DNA of 11,760 nt from Nitrospinota bacterium (GTDB taxonomy: Bacteria > UBA8248 > JACPRG01): NCBI GenBank assembly GCA_030740135.1, contig JASLXW010000074.1, positions 1 through 11,760 of the forward strand, in the 5' to 3' direction. Position 1 is the first letter of the stretch. Each line of letters starts with the position of its first letter. Below the pieces are notes generated by a model. That model saw only the letters and a list, made by a program, of their open reading frames with translations, was not told the DNA's origin and made no database searches. The position numbers and the translations under genes are program-made. Of the stretch, positions 6,149 through 11,760 are shown one piece after another.

Positions 6149-6718
6149 TTACCCGGCCATTCGCAGAACGTTGCCGAGCAGGTTCTTCCCTTCCTCCGTC
6201 AAGATCGATTCCGGGTGGAACTGAACCCCCTCCACCATCCCGTCCTCGCTTCGAACGCCCATGACTTCGTTGCGGTCCGTCCGGGCGCTGACCCGCAGGT
6301 CCGGCGGAAGGCTTTCCGGGTCCAGCAGGAGGGAGTGGTACCGGGTCGCGACGACCGGGTCTGAAAGACCGGCGAAGACCCCCCGGCTGTCGTGAAGAAC
6401 CTCCGATGTTTTTCCGTGCATGATCCGGTCGGCGCGGACGACCTTTGCGCCGAACGCAACGCCCACGGCCTGGTGGCCGAGGCAGACCCCGAAGATGGGG
6501 ATCTCCCCCCGCAGCTTCCGGACGAGCTCCACACAGATCCCCGCCTTCTCCGGCCTGCCGGGTCCCGGCGAGATCACGATGATCTCCGGATTCAGCGCCC
6601 GGGCTTCCTCGACCGTCAGGGTGTCGTTCCTCCGCACGTCCACTTCGCCCCCCAGCTCGGCCAGAACCTGAACCAGGTTGTACGTGAACGAATCGTAGTT
6701 GTCGATCATCAGGATCAT
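6149..6718 (-). CDS. trpG: Anthranilate synthase component II (glutamine amidotransferase)
   Basis: Class I glutamine amidotransferase subunit that hydrolyses glutamine and passes ammonia to TrpE for making anthranilate from chorismate; it may also serve PabB in folate synthesis. The 189-residue product has DNYDSFTYNLVQ (6-17), SPGPGRPEKAG (50-60), the nucleophile Cys79 in FGVCLGHQAVG, the TrpG/PabA-type HGK at 101-103, RYHSL (126-130), and His168 and Glu170 of the triad in QFHPES. Length is typical. The ATG at 6718 overlaps the M16 peptidase stop in ATGA and lacks a good Shine-Dalgarno of its own, indicating coupling to that gene. A second ATG three codons on is less likely. trpE is not adjacent, and trpD is more than 1.7 kb downstream. 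Confidence 0.95.
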   Translation of the reverse strand: MILMIDNYDSFTYNLVQVLAELGGEVDVRRNDTLTVEEARALNPEIIVISPGPGRPEKAGICVELVRKLRGEIPIFGVCLGHQAVGVAFGAKVVRADRIMHGKTSEVLHDSRGVFAGLSDPVVATRYHSLLLDPESLPPDLRVSARTDRNEVMGVRSEDGMVEGVQFHPESILTEEGKNLLGNVLRMAG

Positions 6719-9447
6719 GGATGGCGCCCGTCGACTTTCCCGGGCGTCACGATTCCCAGGACGGGGGCGTCCAGCCGGAAGTACTTCCGCGCGGCGCGCA
6801 GGACATCCTCCGCGGTGACCGCGTTGATCCGCTCCGGGAATCGCATGAACTCATCCCAGCCCAGGCCGTACCGCTCGTTGAAGGACATGTCCGCCGCCTG
6901 CGCCCCGTTCCGCTGGAGGTCGATCTCATACCCGCCGATGATGTACTTCTTGGCCCGCTCCAGCTCCTCGGAAGAGACCGGCGTGGACAGCAGCTTCTGA
7001 AGCTCCTGTCGGATGCCCTTGAGCGCCGTATCCACCTTTTCCGGCGTGGTGGCGATGTACACGCCCAAGGCGCCCGGGTCCAATCCCTCGAAATGAAAGG
7101 ACGAGACCGCGTAGGCCAGACTCTGTTTGTCCCGCAGCCCCAGGAAGAGGCGGCCGCCTTGACTCGACAGGACGGCGTTCAGGATCTCCAAGGGGTGGCG
7201 GTCCGCGTTATCGAGGGTCGCGCCCAGGAAACCGAACGTGATGTGGGCCTGCTTCTTCTCCCGGTGGACCACTTTCCGCACCGAGGTCTCCGGCGGGCTT
7301 GGGGGCGTCGGGACCGAAAGCGAGAACTTTTCCCCGCCCCTTCGGCCGAACGCCTCTTCCATCCGGCGGACGACGGTTTCAGTCCGGATGTCTCCGACCA
7401 CGGCCAGGACCAGGTTGTCGGGCGCGGTCACGCTCCGGTAGTAAGCCAGAAGGTCCTCCCGCCGTATCGACCGGACCGAGTCGGCCGTCCCGTTCACCGG
7501 CAGGGCGTACGGATGCTGCCCGTAGAGCGTGCGGAAAAACAGCTTGAAGGCGGATTGCGACAGGTTGTCCTCCTCGCGCTTGATCTCGGCCAGGATGTCG
7601 CGGCGTGATTTCTCGACCTCCTCGGGATCGAACGCCGGATGAAGCATCGCCTCGGTGAGCAGGTCGATCAGGGGGTCGAAGAATCGGGCCAGGGATTCCG
7701 CCGCGACGCCCAGACTGTTCCGCCCGGAAAAGCCGGAGATGCCAGCCGCCAGGGAGTCCACCCGCGTCGCGAACTCGGCGGCGGTGTGGCGCTCGGTCCC
7801 CCGGGTCAGGAGGTCGGCGATGAAGTTGTTGATGCCGTTGCGCTTTTCGTCCTCGAAGCGGGTCCCCCCCAGGTAAACGGCCCGGACGGCCACGGTCGGA
7901 ATCGACGGGTTCTCCTTGACCAGGAGGGTGACGCCGTTGGAGAGGATCTCCCGGTGAACCCCGGCGCCGGGGCGGCCTCCGGGGGGCGGGCCGGCCGGGG
8001 TGGAGACGGAATGCCCGTTGGGATCAAGGCCCGCGCTCGATGGGGTCCGCGCCTCCTCGGCGGGGTTCGCCGCGGCCTCGGCCGCCGCGCGAATCCCGCT
8101 CTCGTCCGCGAATTCGGCCTGCGCCTTCGGCGTGAGGACCGCGATGGTCAGATTTTCGTTTTTTAAATATTTCCGCGCCGCTTCCCGGATGGCCTCCGGC
8201 GTCAGGGCCCGGATGCGTTCCACGTAATCCTTCTCGAAATCCAGGTTCCCCGCCACGGTCTCGAAGTATCCCAGACCCTGCGCCTGGCCCTGGACGGTTT
8301 CCCGGCGGAAGATGAAGTCCGCCTCGATGTTGAGCTTGGCCTTCTCCAGTTCGGCGTCCGACGGGGGGTCGTCCTTCAGCGCGTAAAGCTCCCGCAGGAT
8401 GGCTTGAAGGGCGGCGGTCAGCTTCTCCGGCTCCAGAACGGCGCCCGCCGCCCACACGCCCGGGTCCTTCGGCGTGTACGCGCCCGAGGAGACGGAATGG
8501 ACGAGCCCGAGCTCATCCTTCACCCGGCGGTGCAGCCGGCTGCTCTCCCCCTGTCCGGCCACGAGCGACAGGATGTCCAGGGCGTAGACATCCTCGTGAT
8601 TCAGCGCGGGGATGTGAAAGGCCGTGTCGAGGTGGGCCTCCTGGACGTTGTCCTCGAGGGTGACGACGCGCATTCCGGTCTGTTCGGGCTCGGGGGGCCG
8701 GGGCCGCTCCGGGACCGGCCGGGAGGCCCAATCCTCGAAGGCCTCGCGGATGCGGGGCAGGACTCGCTCGGCCTGAAAATCCCCCGCCACCACGAGGGCT
8801 ATGTTTTCAGGGACGTACCACTTCCTGAAAAAATCGACGATGGCGGGCCGTTTGAAGGTGCGCAGAAGCCGAGTGGTCCCGATGACGGGCCGCCGGTAGG
8901 GATGGACCCGGTAGGCTTCGTGAAAGAGCTCCTGGGACAGGCGGCGCGAGGGGATGTCCTTGCCCCGTTTCACCTCCTCGATGACCACTTCGAGCTCTTT
9001 CTTCAGCTCCTCCGGGTCGAAGGCCGAGTTCCGGACGGCGTCGGCCACGATGTCGAGACCGGTGTCGAAAAACCGGCTGGCGAGAACGACGTGATAGACC
9101 GTCTGATCGAAGGATGTGAACGCGTTGATGTCGCCGCCCGCGCCCTCCACTTCCTGGGCGATCTGACCGACCTGCCGCCGCCGGGTTCCTTTGAACACCA
9201 TGTGTTCGAGAACGTGGGCGAGGCCGGATTCCGCGTCGGTTTCGTCCCCGCTTCCCGCCTTGACCCAGACGTTGAAGGCCACCACGGGGGAAGCGTGGTT
9301 TTCCTGAAGGATCACCGTCAGGCCGTTTTGCAGGGTGTGGCGGCTCAGGCAGGGCCCGCCTTCGACGGCCCCCGGGGCCCGTCCGCCCGCAAGCGGGGCC
9401 CCCAAGGAGGTGAGACCCAAGGATGACATCCAGCCGATTCCTTTCAT
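6715..9447 (-). CDS. M16 family zinc peptidase, two-domain (pitrilysin type)
   Basis: Zinc metallopeptidase of the pitrilysin/insulinase group, 910 residues from the chosen start. The first half has the inverted zinc motif HVLEH (78-82) with Glu158 in VIEEVKRGKD about 76 residues on, matching the family layout. An Ala/Pro/Gly-rich linker (about 450-497) leads to a second M16 unit. There the three zinc residues are replaced (Asn541, Ala544, Asp545 in NNFIAD), so that half is catalytically dead and should shape the peptide chamber. RLFLGLRDKQSLAYAVSS is the usual C-half substrate-binding stretch. The start is uncertain. ATG at 9447 gives a weak signal-like N-terminus (MKGIGWMSSLGLTSLGAPLA). ATG at 9429 has AAAGGA 9 bases upstream. 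The frame is open to a TTG at 9540, but that part is polar and unlike the family. Export to the periplasm is likely but not proven. Its stop overlaps the trpG start. Confidence 0.92.
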   Translation of the reverse strand: MKGIGWMSSLGLTSLGAPLAGGRAPGAVEGGPCLSRHTLQNGLTVILQENHASPVVAFNVWVKAGSGDETDAESGLAHVLEHMVFKGTRRRQVGQIAQEVEGAGGDINAFTSFDQTVYHVVLASRFFDTGLDIVADAVRNSAFDPEELKKELEVVIEEVKRGKDIPSRRLSQELFHEAYRVHPYRRPVIGTTRLLRTFKRPAIVDFFRKWYVPENIALVVAGDFQAERVLPRIREAFEDWASRPVPERPRPPEPEQTGMRVVTLEDNVQEAHLDTAFHIPALNHEDVYALDILSLVAGQGESSRLHRRVKDELGLVHSVSSGAYTPKDPGVWAAGAVLEPEKLTAALQAILRELYALKDDPPSDAELEKAKLNIEADFIFRRETVQGQAQGLGYFETVAGNLDFEKDYVERIRALTPEAIREAARKYLKNENLTIAVLTPKAQAEFADESGIRAAAEAAANPAEEARTPSSAGLDPNGHSVSTPAGPPPGGRPGAGVHREILSNGVTLLVKENPSIPTVAVRAVYLGGTRFEDEKRNGINNFIADLLTRGTERHTAAEFATRVDSLAAGISGFSGRNSLGVAAESLARFFDPLIDLLTEAMLHPAFDPEEVEKSRRDILAEIKREEDNLSQSAFKLFFRTLYGQHPYALPVNGTADSVRSIRREDLLAYYRSVTAPDNLVLAVVGDIRTETVVRRMEEAFGRRGGEKFSLSVPTPPSPPETSVRKVVHREKKQAHITFGFLGATLDNADRHPLEILNAVLSSQGGRLFLGLRDKQSLAYAVSSFHFEGLDPGALGVYIATTPEKVDTALKGIRQELQKLLSTPVSSEELERAKKYIIGGYEIDLQRNGAQAADMSFNERYGLGWDEFMRFPERINAVTAEDVLRAARKYFRLDAPVLGIVTPGKVDGRHP

Positions 9448-9539
9448 TGGTTTGCGCTGTTTGAGGCCCCGCCGCCTGTATCCCTCCTTGCGCTTTTGCC
9501 TCGTGACTGTCAAGGGGGAGGATTCCATGAATTCTATCA

Positions 9540-9568
9540 ATTATCGCGGGGGCGCTGTATTCTTGCAC
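9540..9568 (-). promoter_or_regulatory. Weak promoter candidate for the M16-trpG unit
   Basis: On the minus strand a good -10 GATAAT (9540-9545; 5 of 6) follows a poor -35 GTGCAA (9563-9568; 3 of 6) at 17 bp. A transcript starting near 9533 would favour the starts at 9447 or 9429 over the TTG at 9540. It lies in the 226-bp divergent gap with the DsbA-like gene, for which I see no convincing plus-strand promoter. Confidence 0.25.
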
Positions 9569-9673
9569 TCGGATACATCGGAGAGAATTTCCGGCTTTCC
9601 TCCCATCCCCGAATCGGAGAGGGAGGGAAAGGCGCTCCAGGCGGCGGGCGTCCTGAACCCATGAGGTTGGACG

Positions 9674-10450
9674 ATGCGGTGTGCGCGAATCTGTTTCCTC
9701 TCGGTTGTGGTGATCGCGGCCCTTTGCGGTCGGAGGGTCGGGGCGGGGGGGGGGGAGCCGCACCGGGGGAAGGCGTCGAAGGAGGCCCGAAAAGGACTTC
9801 CGGTGAAGGAAATCGAAGGGGTCATCCGCGAGTACCTCCTGCGCAACCCCGAGGTCGTCGAGGACGCCCTGCGGCGTCTGCAGGAAAAGCGGCAAAGGGC
9901 CAAGGCGGCGGCGACGAAACGGGTGATCGCCAGGCGGGCGCGGGACCTGTTCCGCGATCCGGAATCGCCCGTCGGCGGCAATCCTGATGGGGACGTCACG
10001 CTGGTCGAGTTTTTCGATTACCGGTGCGTCCATTGTCGGCGGATCGCGCCGATGATGAGCAAAGCCGAGCAAGGCGACCCGAACCTCCGGATTGTCTACA
10101 AAGAGTTCCCCATTCTGGGGCCCGGTTCCTCTTTGGCCTCCCGGGCGGCGCTGGCTTCCCGCCGGCAGGGAAAATACCTTGTCTTCCATAAAGCGCTGAT
10201 GCGGACGAAAAACCCCTTCACCGAGGAGGGGATCCTCCGGACCGCCGCCTTTGTCGGGATCGACACGGCGCGGCTCAGGAAAGACATGGAGGCCCCGGAC
10301 GTTCTCCGGACGATTCGGCGAAACTACGCACTGGCCCGGGCGCTCGGGATCGGCGGGACCCCGGCCTTCGTTGTGGGGGATGAGTTGATCCCGGGCGCCG
10401 TTGAGCTGGAGACGCTCAGGGCGCTGATCGCGCGGTCGAGGTCCAAGTAG
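9674..10450 (+). CDS. Exported ScsC/DsbA-like thiol:disulfide oxidoreductase
   Basis: Periplasmic thioredoxin-fold protein of the DsbA/Com1/ScsC group, likely to make or reshuffle disulfides in exported proteins. The 258-residue product has a signal peptide (MRCARICFLSVVVIAALCG, cut near 24). A charged helical stretch, VKEIEGVIREYLLRNPEVV (44-62) and onward to about 90, resembles the N-terminal oligomerisation region of ScsC-type proteins. The catalytic domain follows with FFDYRCVHC, active site Cys118-Val-His-Cys121, and GGTP with the cis-Pro at 230. The CVHC pair differs from the CPHC of classical DsbA. ATG at 9674 is preceded by GAGG 8 bases upstream. An 11-G run falls in codons 24-28, just after the signal peptide. 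No DsbB or DsbD partner gene is in the window. The gene is divergent from the M16 peptidase, itself probably exported. Confidence 0.9.
   Translation: MRCARICFLSVVVIAALCGRRVGAGGGEPHRGKASKEARKGLPVKEIEGVIREYLLRNPEVVEDALRRLQEKRQRAKAAATKRVIARRARDLFRDPESPVGGNPDGDVTLVEFFDYRCVHCRRIAPMMSKAEQGDPNLRIVYKEFPILGPGSSLASRAALASRRQGKYLVFHKALMRTKNPFTEEGILRTAAFVGIDTARLRKDMEAPDVLRTIRRNYALARALGIGGTPAFVVGDELIPGAVELETLRALIARSRSK
9745..9755. repeat. G11 mononucleotide tract in the DsbA-like gene
   Basis: Eleven consecutive G encode Gly25-Gly27 and flanking bases directly after the predicted signal peptide. With 11 G the signal peptide and catalytic domain are in one frame. A gain or loss of one would abolish the mature protein, as in phase-variable tracts. 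Confidence 0.9.
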
Positions 10451-10570
10451 CGGCCGCGCGGGAACCGCCGGACGCTGACCTGTGTCATCACCGATTGATC
10501 GGGGAGGAGGAAGGGGAGGGGGGGAGGAGGGGTTGAGCCCCGGCCGGGTTTCTCGCGGTTGCCGCGCGGC

Positions 10571-11566
10571 TCAGCGCCCGAGATTTTCGAGGACCTTCGG
10601 GTTGACCACATGGAGCGGGCGCTCGCCCCGCAGAAACCGCGCCGCCTCGGCCGGCGCGCCCTCGTGCAGACCCTCCATGGCTTCCTCGGAATACCAAGCC
10701 GAATGCGGCGTGACAATGTTCCGGGGAAAGCTCAGCAGCGGGTGGTCCGGGGACAGGGGAGGCGGGTCCTCCACCACGTCCAGGCCCGCCGCCGCGATCC
10801 ATCCCTCCGACAGGGCCCTCACCAGGGCCTCGTTGTCCACGATGGGGCCGCGCGCGCAGTTGATCAGGCAGGCCGTCGGTTTCATCCGCCGGAGCTGGGC
10901 CTCGCCGATCATGTGGCGGGTGTCGGGAAGCAGGGGGGTGTGGACGGTCAGAAAATCCGACTCCTCGAACAACCTGTCCAGCGACGCCGCCTCCACCCCC
11001 TCCTTCTCGCCTTCCTCCGCCGGCACGTACGGGTCGTGATACAGGACCCGCATCTCGAACGCCCGCGCCCGCGCGGCCACCTTTCTGGCGATGCTCCCGA
11101 GACCCAGGACCCCGAGGGTCTTGCCGGCGATCCGGTGCATGGGCTTGGCCGCCTCCACGTCCCAGACGCCCCGGCGGACGTCCCGGTCATAGACGGCGAT
11201 GTTCCGGGCCATGGCCAGAAGGAGGGCCAGGGTGTGCTCGGCCACCTCGTCGAGGCAGTACGTGGGATTGTTCGTAACGATGATGCCGTGATCGGTGGCG
11301 GCTTCCAGGTCGATGGTGTCCACCCCGATGCCGTAGCGGGCGATCATCTTCAGCGAAGGCAGGGCCTCGAAGAGCGACCGGTCCAGGGGGGCGAAATAGG
11401 TGTTCAGCAACACCCGGGCGCCCCGGGCCGCCTCCACCAGCTCTTCGGTGCTTTTGCACTGGATGGCGAGGAATTCGACGTCCAGAGAGCGGAAGAGCGA
11501 CTCTTCCGGTTCGAGGGATTCCCACACGTAGTCGGTCAGGACGACCTTGATCGGGTCCGAAGCCAT
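10571..11566 (-). CDS. NAD-dependent D-2-hydroxyacid dehydrogenase, CtBP type
   Basis: Cytosolic oxidoreductase interconverting a 2-oxoacid and a D-2-hydroxyacid with NAD(H); the substrate cannot be read from sequence. The 331-residue product has ARYGIGVDTIDLEAA (76-90), NNPTYCLDEVAEHTLALLLA (99-118), a nucleotide-binding loop GLGSIA (155-160) in which the usual third Gly is Ala, and Asp178 after strand beta-2, which favours NAD over NADP. The catalytic residues are Arg239 (NCARG), Glu266 (DVVEDPP) and His288 (TPHSAW). The N-terminal pattern and the YCxDEVA motif resemble the C-terminal-binding-protein branch rather than SerA; there is no ACT domain. ATG at 11566 has GGAGG 9 bases upstream; an in-frame extension to 11614 lacks this and is dropped. 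A promoter overlapped by an inverted repeat lies upstream. No terminator is obvious in the purine-rich 120-bp gap to the DsbA-like gene. Confidence 0.93.
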   Translation of the reverse strand: MASDPIKVVLTDYVWESLEPEESLFRSLDVEFLAIQCKSTEELVEAARGARVLLNTYFAPLDRSLFEALPSLKMIARYGIGVDTIDLEAATDHGIIVTNNPTYCLDEVAEHTLALLLAMARNIAVYDRDVRRGVWDVEAAKPMHRIAGKTLGVLGLGSIARKVAARARAFEMRVLYHDPYVPAEEGEKEGVEAASLDRLFEESDFLTVHTPLLPDTRHMIGEAQLRRMKPTACLINCARGPIVDNEALVRALSEGWIAAAGLDVVEDPPPLSPDHPLLSFPRNIVTPHSAWYSEEAMEGLHEGAPAEAARFLRGERPLHVVNPKVLENLGR

Positions 11567-11636
11567 CTTGTTCCGCCTCCGTGAAAAGGGTGTGGCCGAA
11601 GCGGGCTCCGGCAACGGGTTCTGAAGTGGTTTTCGC

Positions 11637-11678
11637 TACGGGGCCACGATCCTACGGAATCGGCCCCGTACGAGTCAA
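11637..11678 (-). promoter_or_regulatory. Promoter with overlapping inverted-repeat operator for the dehydrogenase gene
   Basis: On the minus strand a -35 TTGACT (11673-11678; 5 of 6) and a -10 TAGGAT (11649-11654; 4 of 6) are 18 bp apart, about 85 bp before the dehydrogenase start. A perfect 9-bp inverted repeat, TACGGGGCC (11637-11645) and GGCCCCGTA (11662-11670), brackets the -10; one arm fills most of the spacer and the other covers the expected transcription start. No T-tract follows on either strand, so it is not an intrinsic terminator. The placement is what a repressor operator would show. Confidence 0.5.
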
Positions 11679-11692
11679 CCGGATGTATGGGT

Positions 11693-11760
11693 TCAAGACA
11701 TATGAGACACGGGGGCCGTTTTTTTGAATGTTTCCAGGTCCTGGGCGGGCGTCAGGTAGT
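11693..11760 (-). CDS. C-terminal end of an unidentified gene (partial)
   Basis: The window edge shows 22 codons on the minus strand ending YLTPAQDLETFKKTAPVSHMS and a TGA at 11693-11695. Composition and codon usage look like a genuine protein end, with G or C in most third positions, and the stop sits just before the dehydrogenase promoter region. The other two minus frames are less protein-like. The piece is too short to name. It would be the next gene upstream on the same strand. Confidence 0.4.
   Translation of the reverse strand, partial: YLTPAQDLETFKKTAPVSHMS

Noticed and set aside
9498..9520. TTGACA on the minus strand near 9505-9510 and an AAGGAGG near 9483-9489, upstream of the M16 start.
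   Set aside because: No -10 lies at the right distance from the TTGACA, and no start codon follows the AAGGAGG within 5-12 bases in any frame.
8807..10189. A 460-codon minus-strand frame overlapping the M16 peptidase start and the DsbA-like gene.
   Set aside because: It is out of frame with the peptidase, is Arg/Pro/Gly-rich and low-complexity, and covers two well-supported genes.
1..11760. CRISPR arrays, transposases, phage genes, toxin-antitoxin pairs and defence genes.
   Set aside because: I looked on both strands and saw no regularly spaced repeats, transposase motifs or phage/defence families. The genes are metabolic, envelope or unknown.

Overview
The window is GC-rich (roughly 60-65% by eye) and densely coded, with short overlapping genes and exported proteins. 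A small cysteine-rich protein carries the P-x-x-K-W signature, which I associate with Desulfobacterota (former Deltaproteobacteria) and similar anaerobic lineages. The source is therefore probably a Desulfobacterota-like environmental bacterium or a metagenome-assembled genome. That placement rests on one small family and is tentative. No insertion sequence, CRISPR array, tRNA or rRNA gene is visible.

Layout, left to right. (1) 79-1322, minus: an exported CsgG/FlgO-type protein with C-terminal TPR repeats, whose frame is broken once in a short homopolymer. (2) 1323-1843: a non-coding stretch with a promoter candidate, two strong hairpins and a clear intrinsic terminator. (3) 1844-2413, minus: an exported beta-rich orphan protein. 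(4) 2565-5392, minus: a tight unit of a DUF4330-like membrane-anchored protein, trpD and trpC; its stop and start signals interlock, so it is probably co-transcribed and translationally coupled. (5) 5393-5765: a 373-bp divergent intergenic region holding a terminator, a near-consensus promoter and a second terminator hairpin inside the leader of the next gene. (6) 5766-6047, plus: the PxxKW cysteine-rich protein. (7) 6149-9447, minus: a two-domain M16 zinc peptidase whose stop overlaps the start of trpG. (8) 9674-10450, plus: an exported ScsC/DsbA-like thiol:disulfide protein. (9) 10571-11566, minus: a CtBP-type D-2-hydroxyacid dehydrogenase behind a promoter overlapped by a 9-bp inverted repeat. 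(10) The last codons of another minus-strand gene at the right edge.

Together, trpG, trpD and trpC cover three polypeptides of tryptophan synthesis from chorismate: the glutaminase subunit, phosphoribosyl transfer and indole-ring closure. They are not in the usual uninterrupted trpE-G-D-C order. trpG is coupled to a peptidase gene, and the PxxKW gene on the other strand plus a DUF4330 gene lie between trpG and trpD. trpE, trpF, trpB and trpA are not in the window. Several other proteins act at or beyond the membrane (CsgG/TPR protein, orphan, DUF4330 protein, DsbA-like protein, probably the peptidase), but nothing visible ties them into one pathway.

The most interesting signal is the leader of the PxxKW gene. 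A promoter is followed within a few bases by a long hairpin plus U-tract, well upstream of the start codon. This is the architecture of an attenuator or riboswitch, or of a separate small RNA of about 70 nt. Secondary points are two 11-nt mononucleotide tracts inside genes, the palindrome-overlapped promoter and an unexplained 73-nt folded element at 1598-1670.
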